The translations under genes were made by a program, and so were the position numbers. From assembly GCF_910592395.1 (NCBI RefSeq), contig NC_088309.1:10852501-10916500 (forward strand): a DNA stretch of 64,000 bases, written 5' to 3'. Source of the DNA: Lineus longissimus (taxonomy: Eukaryota > Nemertea > Pilidiophora > Heteronemertea > Lineidae). Every line of letters begins with the position of its first letter. Positions within the stretch are counted from its first letter, which is position 1. Under the pieces are notes generated by a model that worked only from the letters and a program-made list of their open reading frames with translations, ran no database searches and had not been told where the DNA came from. Positions 49,459 through 60,267 of this stretch are shown here, one piece after another.

Positions 49459-50331
49459 AGACCGCAGCACACTAGCCGCCAACTTTGGCGACAAGAAGCG
49501 TTCAGCTGACGCCTCTCGACGCCGAAGTTGGCGGCCAGTGGATCCCAGTCAGAGCACACCTGCCCAGAATCGGCGTCCAGTAGCGGAGAAAGGCCACTAA
49601 TGAATATTCCAGGTTGGAGGGTCGAGGCCTATCAATTAGACGAGTGCATGTTTTTAACTCTCAAGTACATATTTGGAGAGGTATTGAAAAAATATTTGTT
49701 GTGGCAAGTCTACAGATATAAAGAAATTATTTGATGAAAAAATTAATTTCGAATTTTGCTAATTGGGTAATAGGGGGCGTGTTTTGAGTTTTTTCTGCCA
49801 GTTGGCTGAAAAGAGTGGAAATATCAGTGTCTGTCTAATTTGTCGATTATCAAAAAATTTCCGTGGTCAATCACCAGTTTATTTTTCACCATTTACTTGC
49901 CCGACTGTCCGGAATAACATAATCTAAATTTCAGATTCACAACCCCACGCATTATTTGATGCGTCGCGGTCAAACATTGACAAGGCTTAAAAAATCAATT
50001 GTGGTCTTGCCTCAGCGTCTTTTCCGCCACTTTGGGCTGCCATTTTGAAATCATGTGACATCAAGACGCATACTGATTGGCCATAGCCTCGCCGCCGACG
50101 CCAATTCAGGCGGCAATCCGTAGCACACCTGGCTTCTTCTTGCGTTCAATTGCGGCGACACGCGTCAAAAATCAAACATGTTAGATATTTGGCGTTTAGT
50201 TGCGGCAAGTGGCGGCAAGTGGCGTTCGCCGGCGCCGTTCGTAGCAGACTAGGGATTTTTCAGGCGTTCAGGACTCTTGCGGCAAAAAACGCTTGTGAAC
50301 GCCGAAGTTGGCGGCTAGTGTGCTACGGGCT
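49459..50331. mobile_element. 873-bp TIR element flanked by TAA (PIF/Harbinger-like, non-autonomous)
   Basis: The left end AGACCGCAGCACACTAGCCG and the right end, read inverted, AGCCCGTAGCACACTAGCCG match over about 30 bp (through GCCAACTTYGGCG). TAA stands on both sides (49456-49458 and 50332-50334), the 3-bp duplication expected of PIF/Harbinger. There are subterminal inverted copies of the end: GCCGAAGTTGGCGGCCAGTG near 49521, plus GGCGGCAAGTGGCG copies near 50212. No transposase frame is visible. Confidence 0.8.
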
Positions 50332-50870
50332 TAAGGAAGAATTATAGATCCGAATATCGTCTATTCTATTACTCGACTCGTGCATTTAGAAATACCAAAA
50401 CCGCGTAAATGTTCACATGGTTTAAACTGCTATCAATGAAAACACTTGACAGGACGTTATGCTCATGAAACATCCACTGGTGTGTCAATTGCACCTCGTG
50501 ATAGGAAGGGACTGAACAAGCAAGGATGCAGAAAGGAAACATTGATATGCCATACTATTTTCAATGGGGACATCATGAAATGACCCCATTGGGCTCTTCT
50601 GCTTTATTGTCACGCAGGCTCAAACCACTAACCAAAGTGACCATTAACGTGATTGCCGTCGTAAACAAGCGGACTTCGAACTTATATCTACAGTTGATGT
50701 TATACGCCAGTGGCACGCCAATGGTACAGCCATTAGTATTCGCATCAATTGTTACATGTAAATAGATGATGTTACGGTAACGGATGGCTCATCTGGTAGG
50801 AATAGAAAACCAACTATCAGGGAGTATCAATAGAGATTTTAACCAGGCGTCTTAGTCGACGGCGCAATTA

Positions 50871-51959
50871 ATGAGCTCGGAGATGTCTACCCCGGTATCA
50901 CCGCACGACGTCACCGGATACAACTTGACAACGGATGACCTGATGATGGTATATACCCTCGATCCACGTCAAGAGACAGAAGACTTCAGAATTAAGATAA
51001 TGATGGACATGCTGTACGTTATAGACGTCTATCTCCCACCTGTCATCGTCGGGATAGGATTGTTAGGGAACGCACTGTCATTTATGTTAATGTCACAGCA
51101 GCACTACAGCAAATCTACCAACAGTCTGTACATGCGGTGCCTAGCGCTTTCTGATAGCTTGTATCTTCTTACTTACACATTGCAACGATGGCTTTTAGTT
51201 GTTATCGCAGATCTTTTGATGACGCCAGGAATTCATCGACCTTTCTGTTTAGAGTATCTATTTATGTATGGTTTCTCCGTAGTTGTGTCTTCATATCTAT
51301 TAGTGGTGATGTCGGCATCACGACTTATTGCACTAGTGTTTCCGCTCAAGGTAAAAATGTGGTGCACCATGTTCAGAGCCAGGATAAGTCTACTCGTGAT
51401 CGTATGTATGGCGTTATCAATAAACATTTCAGCATTCTGGAGAATCGAAAACCCGAAATACGCGACCTGGCTTTGTCCATTTCACTATGAGCAAGATGTC
51501 CTGTTCGAGACAGCGTTTCCAATCATCTGCATTTACAGTCCAGCCACTCTTTTATTCCTTATAAACATTGCTATCATCATTACAGTCAAACGGATTAATG
51601 ACAAACGGAAAATGCTCGGCACCGACGGCGCACAAAGCGAGATTAAAGAAAAGGCCCAAAATATCACCAAAACTCTTCTCGTTGTTTCGTTCACATATTT
51701 GTTCTGTTTGATCCCTATGCGAATACATATAATCTTTTTTTCGGCCTGGGAGCCGACACGGGATTTTAAGTTTTGGAAAGCGGTCGACCGCCTCACCCTC
51801 GACATAACCGCGACATTGGAGTATTGTAATTTTGCTGTGAATGCATATTTGTACGTCTTGGCGTGCAGCAGGTTCAGAAGAGAGCTTCGATGGATTCTGT
51901 GCCGAAAACGAAATTGCAAAAATGACTTTAAATTGTCAAATATCTCCAGTATAGCCTAG
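50871..51959 (+). CDS. Class A (rhodopsin-like) G protein-coupled receptor, 362 aa, intronless
   Basis: A seven-helix plasma-membrane receptor, probably for a peptide. The N-terminus has an NLT sequon at 18-20. TM1 carries GN (66-67) and TM2 LALSD (91-95). Cys126 before TM3 and Cys202 in loop 2 can form the usual disulfide. The DRY site is S150-R151-L152, and NPxxY is NAYLY (324-328), so two activation motifs are altered. TM6 has CLIP (279-282) in place of CWxP. The third loop is short and basic, and the tail contains Cys344 and Cys349 (possible palmitoylation). The ATG at 50871 fits the family length, and a second Met lies at residue 5. A decayed partial duplicate follows at 52155. The ligand is unknown. 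Confidence 0.9.
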   Translation: MSSEMSTPVSPHDVTGYNLTTDDLMMVYTLDPRQETEDFRIKIMMDMLYVIDVYLPPVIVGIGLLGNALSFMLMSQQHYSKSTNSLYMRCLALSDSLYLLTYTLQRWLLVVIADLLMTPGIHRPFCLEYLFMYGFSVVVSSYLLVVMSASRLIALVFPLKVKMWCTMFRARISLLVIVCMALSINISAFWRIENPKYATWLCPFHYEQDVLFETAFPIICIYSPATLLFLINIAIIITVKRINDKRKMLGTDGAQSEIKEKAQNITKTLLVVSFTYLFCLIPMRIHIIFFSAWEPTRDFKFWKAVDRLTLDITATLEYCNFAVNAYLYVLACSRFRRELRWILCRKRNCKNDFKLSNISSIA

Positions 51960-52154
51960 TGTCTATTCATAGCTCAATGAATTACTTAATCACATCGGAC
52001 TGAATTCTCGAGTAAAGAACATTGCTGACAGTGCAAGGTAGGCTTACCTCCTCGCATCAGCAATTTCGGCCCACTACCATGCGATAAACGTGATGAAATT
52101 TAAGCGACCAGGCGATTCTGACATGTATTATTAGACACCAGCATCAGCCCAAGG

Positions 52155-52475
52155 GAAAAAATGACAAACTAAAACTTCTCGGCACCGGCGCACAAAGAGA
52201 GACTTAAGAAATGGACCAAAGTATCACCAAAACTCTTCTCGTTGTTTCATTCACATATTTGTTCTGTTTGATCCCTGAGCGAATACAGATAATTTTCTTT
52301 ACGACTTTGGTGCCGACTCGAGATTTTGTGTTTTGGAAAATTGTCGGCCGCCTCACCCTGGACTTAACCATTACCTTCGCGTAATTTCGCTGTGAATGCC
52401 TATCTGGAGGGATTCTGTGCCGAAAACGACATCGCCCAAAACGATTTGAATTATCAAGTATCTCAAACACTGACA
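52155..52475 (+). pseudogene. Decayed partial tandem copy of the GPCR (TM6 to C-terminus)
   Basis: The copy resembles 51597-51953 of the upstream receptor: it reads KLLGTGAQRET, then a stop, then SITKTLLVVSFTYLFCLIP and RDFVFWKIVGRLTLDLTI. Part of TM7 and of the tail is deleted, and stop codons interrupt it. Only the 3' third was copied or survives. It shows local duplication in a GPCR family. Confidence 0.85.
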
Positions 52476-52529
52476 GAAGTGCTGAAACATTTGAACGGGC
52501 AATGTCGATGTCTTACACATAGAATTTCA

Positions 52530-53673
52530 TGGACACAGCGCTGCGGGTAGAGGGACGGAGTTGCAGACGCGTGGCGCTATACATTGTACAAAATATGGGT
52601 GTGGCCGAGCGGACAACGATCGTACACCTATATTGGCCTAGTGTGTAGCTATTGGCAAATATCAAAAGGATCAGCACGGTCGAAAATGATGATGATGATA
52701 AAACACTTAGGTCACGAGGGTTGGTATAAAATGTGTCGAAAGCAGAATCTCACCAGATTATGCCTAAATTATATCAAGATTTAGGTGTTTCAGAAAAAGA
52801 ATTTGAAGCCTAACTGTCGGTCTCACCACAACCGCTCGGGTGAAGCTGTCATTTGGCCTAAAACCCCCACTGCCGCCTCGATTTGGGCTCTTATTTTGTA
52901 ACTCCACCTTCGACGTGCTGGGTGAGATGACCAGTGCATCCAGCTTAAACTATTTGTTCAGCTTCAGCAACCGGTTACGGTGGGTTTGGTGATTTATATT
53001 AGTGTAAACAGCCGGCGGCCCTATTTCACTGCCAGGGATGGTTTTTAGACATTCTAAAACGCTAGAAACTAACATCTAATCGTGGAGTTGGAAACCAGTT
53101 GTGACAGACAACACGAAGAAAGTTAGAAGATACCTTTCTGTCAGGCATTTTTTTGGAATTGTAACATACGATGGTGTCTACATTCTATATTACATTGCGT
53201 GTGTTCCTCGATGGAGAAAGGAAACGATACGAGACTCTAATGGACTGAGAAATCTTAAGATGAAATTTCATAATAACTAAAGGTAGTTGCATTAAAGTTA
53301 CATACCTTGCTGGGGCTACGTTTGAAATGACCGCCATGATTACCATGCATACCTGCACCTAAGGCCTATTAAAGGTCACTCATTTAATCCATGGGCTTGA
53401 GTGATATCATGCCAATCATTTCAACACAGATCTGTTGAGAAATAGGTATACTTGACAGCCGCATGCATGAGTTCAGCATAAAATTCGTTAAACATGTACT
53501 TAAGATATAGAATTTAATATTTTCTTAACCTGGCCTTGTGTGTGGGTTATTTTGAAGCAAAACGTAATATGACGGATTTCTAATTGATCCCTTGGATAAA
53601 ATATCTTAAGAGCAGAAAATCCAACTTGGGCCTACTGTTGCATTGTAGGAATCAGCGGCATAGAGTTTAGTTT
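52530..53673. other. Intergenic
   Basis: I see no gene, RNA or clear mobile element. GCCGCCTCGATTTGGGCTCT near 52873 resembles AGCCTCGATTTGGGACTTAT near 270, a possible dispersed repeat. A 5' untranslated exon of the channel gene could lie here unseen. Confidence 0.5.
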
Positions 53674-56600
53674 ATGGTGTTATTTCAGGAGAAAACGATC
53701 TATGGAAACTCATGTTCAGAGCCGAGTGATTCGGACGAAGATGATCTGAATGGCGCCTATTTGCCCCCTTGGGCTTGTGGCGAGGATAACCCCTTGTTGG
53801 CTGCTAGGAATCTCCAAAGACCCCCGGTACCGCTACCAGCGCTGAGAAGCATCACTCGCTTGATTCACAGGAGGGCGAATAAAATGATCAAAGGAGGCGG
53901 AGTCGTCCGAACGGACAAGGTAACATTTTTCTCTTCAAGTGAATTCCTGCATTATAGTTGTTACTTTGTCCTCTAAAGACAAATAAGGGACGAGTTGAAA
54001 CTAACATCTAACACAAATAATTGTTTTCGTGTAACGCAGTAATGATGAGAACGTATGTTGTATCTCCATGAAACCGCTCTCTATCACAACGGTGGTCACT
54101 GTGTTCAGCTATGCCTATTTCGTAGTTTGGTACAGTCGCACAGCTCACGAAAATAAAATTCTCTTCAGTAGAATATTTGAATTGGGGGTATAAAGACACT
54201 TGAAGAGAATCGTGACAAACTGTACTTATACAGGTAATGATAGACTTTCTCGGGGGCCTCGACTTAGACATTTTTTTCCAAGATGGACACCAATACATGA
54301 TCACTGGCGAGTATTACTATGACAAAACAAATTAGTACATTTGTAATTATCACCGAAGAACACCGTAGGTTAGGCCTCAGTATGACACTAGTACTTGTAG
54401 ACTTATATGGACGAGTATGCGGACAAAGTCATTCATAGGTCAGGAGTTAGGATTTCGGCCATTAATATTTTCTCTGGGTAATATTCTAAATGGAGAACGA
54501 TTCGAAAATCCCTATCCTACCCAAGGTGAGAGTGAAGGGTAGACGCTCAGTCTTGAATCATCCTAGAGAGAAGGTGAGACGGCCTCTTATATTTGAACTT
54601 AATCAGTTATATCATACTGTGCATGTATATGCTTCAGATCTTGCTGATGAACATCTAACTTGTTTCTTATAAGAACGCATTGAGCAAATGGTCATACCAG
54701 TTCAAAATGTATGTCAACGCTCAAATAATCATGTCGTGCGAACCCACCTGCAAGAGATGTATACGTTGTAGTTTCAATACGACCTAGCATCGGATTTTAC
54801 TTTCTTCTATTTCCAGGTGTCTGTGTTCATCCGCTATTCCTTCCTTAAAGTTGCGGATATCAATACTCAGAAGGAACAGTTTTGTGCTGATGTATTCATC
54901 CAGGCAAAATGGAGGGAGCCTGCATTGGACAACAAGAAAGCTGTGGTAGGCAGTTTTGGAATAAAATAGTTCAGAGGTAGATGGCTATGGATATGTCCGG
55001 GTGGTGTCACCTCTTTCCGCTTGATATTTTACACAAAAACAATCGGGCTAGGCCTATTCCAGCAGATTTTTTGACAATATAATGCGGTTTAAAACCTTCT
55101 AAACAGGCGATTAAACGTGGCATTAAGATCAAAACTTGTCAAAATTTGTTTACCTGATATTAACCACAGTCCGTTGTAAATCGTAAAGAAAGCGTTAAGA
55201 GAAAGAAAAGAGAGCTGTCTAGTTCTAAAAACGGATTCCTTTTAAGAAAAGACAAGCTGGCGTCAATGCAGTGCCAAGAATAAAGTTTGTTGAACGACAT
55301 TTTGCCTCTATCACGCGCCGTGTCGTAAAACACCGACTCTTAATTTACCGTAAGACCAATACCTGAAATTCAAAACTGCTTTCCACTGGTAACTGCCTGT
55401 TGCAACCGAAACAGCCATTTGCAATTTGTGGTTGCCAAGTCCGTCTCTTCTTTCCCTGTTTAAGGATCCGGACACGATGAACTGGGATGAATACTGGAAG
55501 CCAAAGCTTGTCATAGAGAATGCTACAGAGATAATGAAGGAGAAAAAATGGTATCTGATCGAGTTCGACGCGACTGGAAAGGCTACTATCCTCCAGAGAC
55601 GAAGGCTTAGGGCGAATTTTATAGAAAATCTGGAGCTAGAGGAATTTCCATTTGATGTACAGGCAAGTCGTCACTTTGTCTTACAATACGGGATGTTGTT
55701 TGAGTCCTCTCTCAGAGAGGGTGGGTTCAATGTTATCGATGTCCAAAAAAGATGAGTTTGTCGTTCGACTCTTTGTCAGTCTAAACCGTAATTTAATATA
55801 GAACTGTAGAGGATGTGACTGTCTCTTTAAAACGTATAAAGTGTTCCTCCGAGCTCCCAATGAGTCTCCTAAATTCTCATTTACAGTATTTACACTTAAA
55901 ACTTACGCCAACATTGATATGGGCGGTTATATCCGCAATAAATGGAGGTTGCAATTTTCATGGACGTTACCAATTTTATAAGGAGGTTGCAAATTTGGGT
56001 GGTTAAATTAAAGACGTTAGAATTTATGACATTAACAAATTTAAGACGTTAGTAATTATACACACTAGCATATACCCATGGAGCGGGCAAAGTTGAAATG
56101 TAATATACATTAGTTAAATGGGCACGATGATTAAACTACATTAAATTTCTAACGTTACTGAAGTTTTATTAAAGGTTAAACACGAAATGAACTGCATTTA
56201 GGGACTTATTGCTGCTATCTACATGCAACCCCCAATAGATTGATTGGAGTACGCTATTTTGCACAATGCCATTGAGACCAGTGACAGCAGGTCCTGTTCC
56301 AAATAAGGGCCTCACATATTAGGCATATCACCTACCGTACCCAATGCCACTGTCGGACCAAAGCCAGGCGCATGGAGAGATGCAGAACGCAATTCAAACT
56401 GACAACATCAATCAGTAAAGAATAAATCAAAGAGCAAGCGCTGGCCACACTGAACATATTTTGTCCATCCTGGCATAACTGTTTATTGATACCCTGACTG
56501 TATGTTCCGGTAGGCCACCCTGCATAATTTGCCTTATCACTCCGGTCAGTGTTTCTCGAATAGAACTAAAATAGAATAGGCTAATCATTAATCTCCCTGC

Positions 56601-59600
56601 TAATACCCTGCACCATGGACCAGGTTGTATAGCACTACATACGTGCTGGAAGCTAATATTGATGTGGCAGGGAGAATATGCGTGAAGTTTGTGTATGCTT
56701 TTGAGAATGAGCGGAGCTCTCCAGTCGACGTGCTCTCTGAAAAGTTGTTATTTATTCCAAAACCACCAAGATATTCGACGTATGACACCCTCAGTGACAC
56801 TCTTACTTATGATCCACACCTACGAAGCCAAAAGTTGCAAGAATTCGACGCATTTCCGAGGCCCAATTTTGAAACAAAAATCGCCTCCTATTTAGCGGCC
56901 ACAACGCGCATTATAGTATAGATGGCGATTTACGGAGGTTGTGAATTAGGGTCGTATTGTTAAACAGACGTGGTTTTATACAGACGTGGTTTGATACAGA
57001 CGTTGTCTTATACAGTCGTATGTTTAACAGCCGTTGGGTGGCGCTCGTGTCGCTCGTGTCGGAAATGAAGGGAGTAGTTCTTGCATGCTTGGAGAACATG
57101 AATGCATTCTCGGTTCTGGGTGATAGAATTGAAAGAGTCGTCGGTGAAATCAAATTTGCTATTGAACATGAATCTGAAATTGACGATGCTGTCGATTTTT
57201 TTCAATTAGAAAGTGTCATGCGTGACAGTATTGATTTGTGTGTTGGAAATGAAACCACAGAAAATATTTCGACCCTTCTTGCTGAAATTCACAGAGTATT
57301 TCGTGGTATTATCAATGATCAGCAAAGTGACGCCGGTGGGACTGCTGTTGCCCAACCCCGAAGAAATATTTCGCAAGGGCCTAGCGGTGGAAGACCTCGT
57401 TTTGATATCCCTAGGGAACACTGATGCAATAATATATTTTGGGTAAGTGTCCGAGATATTTCGATAGGCCTAGGCTGCCGTCAATTCAGCGCACTAGCTG
57501 ATCATTCCAACCGGTACCCATTTATACACCTTGGTGGAGAGAAGCAACTGCAGGGTTAAGTGTCTTGTCCAGGGACACTGAAACCAGTATTGTGGTTCTA
57601 ACCGGAGTCGAACCCACGACCTTTCGGTTATGAGTCCGGCGCTCTAACCATTACTCCACTGATTCCCCCATGCATGTAAGAACTACTCCCTTCATTTCCG
57701 ACACGAGCGCCACCCAACGGCTGTTAAACATACGACTGTATAACACAACGTCTGTATTAAACCACGTCTGTTTTACAATACGACCCTAATCCACATCCTC
57801 CGTAAATCGTCATGTCTATAATTACTAACGTCTTAAATTCTAACGTCTTTAATTTAACCACCCAAATTTGCAACCTCCTTATAAAATTGGTAACGTTCAT
57901 ATAAAAATTGCAACCTCCATTAATTGCGGATATAACCGCCCATACATTATAATGTACCACATTTGACATTTTTCGATATTTTAGGCACTAAGCGTAACTG
58001 TGACGTCACATCGGTCGGACACGGAAGTAGAGCTGCTGGAGGACACTGACCAGGCGTCAACAATCCAAATGGATTCTTTCAAGGACGCGTCGGAGTGGCA
58101 CTTGTACAAACATGTAGACATTAGTAAGAAAGTCACCACAAAGGAGTACACCAATTCAAAATACAAGTACTCTGTTATATTGGGATCGTGCTTTGCCGTG
58201 AGGAAGTATGGCTTCTTCCTGTGGAATGTTTTGCTCATCATGGTGAGATAGTTTGAAATAGGCAATCGTGTGATTGATTGAGAAAATGGAACTCAGATCA
58301 TTCTTTTAAAAGGCAGCAGCTAGGGTGCAAATTTGACGTACAAAACAATGTACAAAAGAATACCTTCCTTGCCTTTGAAAAAAATTGTTTTTTTACAACG
58401 GCAGTACAAATTCGCTGCGACCGTATAGCGTATCGCGTAAGGCACTAGGCATTTGCGCCGGATACGCATGTGAGGGTAGGCCCTTTATGGTTGTTATTCG
58501 TTTGCTTCCAGCTGTTCATCTGTTCACTGGGACTGTGTACATTCTCGGTGAGCGTGGTCCTGCCCCAGAACCGTCTTCAGCTTTCCTTCACTCTCGTCTT
58601 GACCATCGTTGCATTTAAATACGTCATCAATCAAAGTCTACCAAAGATATCTTATCTTACTTATTTGGTAAGTACTGATACCTCTCTTACCAAGTATTTA
58701 TCGATCATCTCGCGTACGTAAAATGGATAATCTAATACCCTTCCCCTTGTTACGTACGCACTGAATGAACAGCTCTTTAACACTAGCATCATGTCTCTCT
58801 GGATGATATTTTGCACATTCAAATTTCTCGTCTTTCAGGATATCTACGTGCTCGTCTCGTTGACCATGTTGTTCCTCATCTGCTGTTGGCATTCGGTCCT
58901 GTCCCAGCTTCAGGAGTTTGGTTTTTCCGAGAGTACGCAATACTGGGCAGATAAATACGGCCTTTACTCGTTTGCTGTGTTATACGTCATCTTTCACATC
59001 ATTTATATCACAGGTATTACGGTGAAGGTAAGTAACAATTTTTATATTTCATAAAGTCGGCGAGTTTGTTCATGACAGTTTACCGATACATGTACATGTT
59101 GGCATCGAATCTGAAAACTGCATCTGCATCTGCATCTGGGAGTAATTTTACGGGTGTAAAGATATAAAAAGGGTAAAAACTCCTAGTCCTACCCCATAAT
59201 CCTCATTCGGGCCGCGTTGACCTTAAATTGGTGAAAATGTCAACTTTTTTTGACTAAGCTATGTTTTCAATGAATTCTCGAGGGGAAATGATACATTAGT
59301 GTAACCATTCCATTAACTAAAATCTCTGGTGTTACACCGTCTTTCAAGTTCATCTAAATGTTCGTTCTTCATTTTAGAACGTTCGTCGGCGAGTTGATTT
59401 GAGAAATGCCGAAAAGAAACACAAGGTAGGATAAGGTTCTCACGTCGTCATTAGTCGATCATTTTTTATTTCCTGAAACACACTCTGCCCCCTCAGCTAA
59501 TGAATGACTCAACATATTTTCTTTATAAAAGCGGTTTACAAATTGCTTGGTGTAAACTACATGTAGTTTGCAGTTGGTATCAGTGAGTTGTCGATGCAGG

Positions 59601-60267
59601 GTGCACTGCCGGGCGCTGAAAGTCATTGCCTGGAACAATGCATCTAGTGTCATTAAAGGCATAGCCAACACCGATGGGATTGTCTTCTCAACAGTCGCCT
59701 CCTGGGACCAGATCATTTTATATTCAGTTATATGCTCAATATCGCGGCAGGACCAAGCTATACACCTTTCCAGAAAGGGGGCGCTGAGTATCCGAAATAG
59801 TGATGTCATAAGGGGAAACTAGGCCTTATGGTGGAGGGACAAAGGAGATAGTCATGGTTGACCAACACACTTGAATGCCTTTAATGACGGACAAGGGGAA
59901 AAGTTAGTTCCAATGCAAGCCACCAATTTCGGGAAGCATGTATATTCAGTAATTCTTCGAAGTCCATTCGATTATTGCCACGTGCACCTCCAGTTAAACA
60001 TCAATCGGTTATAGAAAGAGAGGGACACTTGCTGCTGAATGATGATACTTTGACAATTGCGCTTTCCAGGCCCGAGTGTTGGCAGAGAGTCTAGAGGCAG
60101 CAGATCGAGTAGACCCTGTGGGCGATGGACCCCAGTCCTACAGGATAAGAGCATCATTTCCGCAAATGACACGAGGACGCAGCATTCGACCACTAGACCT
60201 GGACAACGGCAACTCCCCAACCAGGTCCGCTGCTGTGATCATCTCGAACCCTGCACGGATGATGTAA
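53674..60267 (+). CDS. Cys-less pentameric ligand-gated ion channel subunit, eight exons, 473 aa
   Basis: A membrane channel subunit of the Cys-loop superfamily. Exons: 53674-53919, 54817-54945, 55465-55662, 57985-58242, 58512-58667, 58839-59027, 59378-59425 and 60070-60267, all in phase 0. The extracellular part has the beta strands VSVFIRYSFLKVADI and ADVFIQAKW and the FPFDVQ motif. M1 is at FFLWNVLLIMLFICSLG, M2 at RLQLSFTLVLTIVAFKYV, the conserved SLPKISYLTYLD follows, then M3 and M4 (YSFAVLYVIFHIIYITGI). Both loop cysteines are replaced (Glu and Leu). The M3-M4 loop is only about 22 residues, and about 80 residues follow M4. Exon 3 ends in a GC donor (CAG/GCAAGT). An in-frame TAG just upstream supports the ATG at 53674, but TTATTTCAG inside that start could instead be an acceptor for an earlier exon, and no signal peptide is visible. 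AATAAA at 60511. Confidence 0.88.
56061..56910. mobile_element. 850-bp insertion splitting the left TIR, flanked by TTATA
   Basis: Comparison with the intact right arm shows that these bases interrupt the left TIR. TTATA stands on both sides (56056-56060 and 56911-56915), consistent with a 5-bp target duplication. The insert begins CACACTAGCATATACC and ends GGCCACAACGCGCA. I see no terminal repeats. A 99-codon frame (56625-56921) has no recognisable domain, so the class is unknown. Confidence 0.65.
57064..57476 (+). pseudogene. N-terminal fragment of an integrase-like transposase, one in-frame stop
   Basis: The frame from MKGVVLACLENMNAFSVLGD runs through an acidic helical region to GGRPRFDIPREH, meets a TGA at 57422, and continues in frame with NIFWVSVRDISIGLG. 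The pattern G-RP-x-F-x-I-P-R-E ... G-F-S-V-x-x-I-x-x-x-L-G recalls the helix-turn-helix N-terminus of integrase-domain proteins common in animal genomes. The catalytic part is missing. The start lies inside the TIR-like arm, which is odd. The family assignment is tentative. Confidence 0.45.
57485..57670 (-). mobile_element. tRNA-derived SINE
   Basis: On the minus strand the head reads GGGGGAATCAGTGGAGTAAT, then a box A-like region, CGGACTCATAACCGAAAGG and box B (GGGTTCGACTCC). The anticodon position reads CAT, so a Met-like tRNA is the likely ancestor. The body carries GTGTCCCTGGACAAGACACT and CCACCAAGGTGTATAAATGG, conserved strings seen in tRNA-SINEs of many invertebrates. The insertion falls at the inner edge of the right TIR arm of the surrounding transposon. 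Confidence 0.82.

Larger units (their letters stand above)
55918..57944. mobile_element. Decayed DNA transposon with about 275-bp TIRs, nested insertions
   Basis: The right arm (57671-57944) is the reverse complement of a left arm that starts TATGGGCGGTTATATCCGCAA at 55918. The left arm is split: 55918-56060 and 56921-57095 match, with 850 bp in between. AT flanks the GGGCGG end on both sides, a possible 2-bp duplication. Inside lies an N-terminal transposase-like frame (57064-57476). A SINE sits at the inner edge of the right arm. The whole element lies in intron 3 (GC-AG) of the channel gene. Confidence 0.8.

Noticed and set aside
49307-49600. 97-codon frame beginning with a hydrophobic stretch like a signal peptide
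   Set aside because: Its second half is the TIR of the transposon at 49459, so it is not a real gene.
54490-54672. Additional exon of the channel between exons 1 and 2
   Set aside because: Exon 1 joins exon 2 in phase to give the expected first beta strand, and this stretch has no channel similarity.
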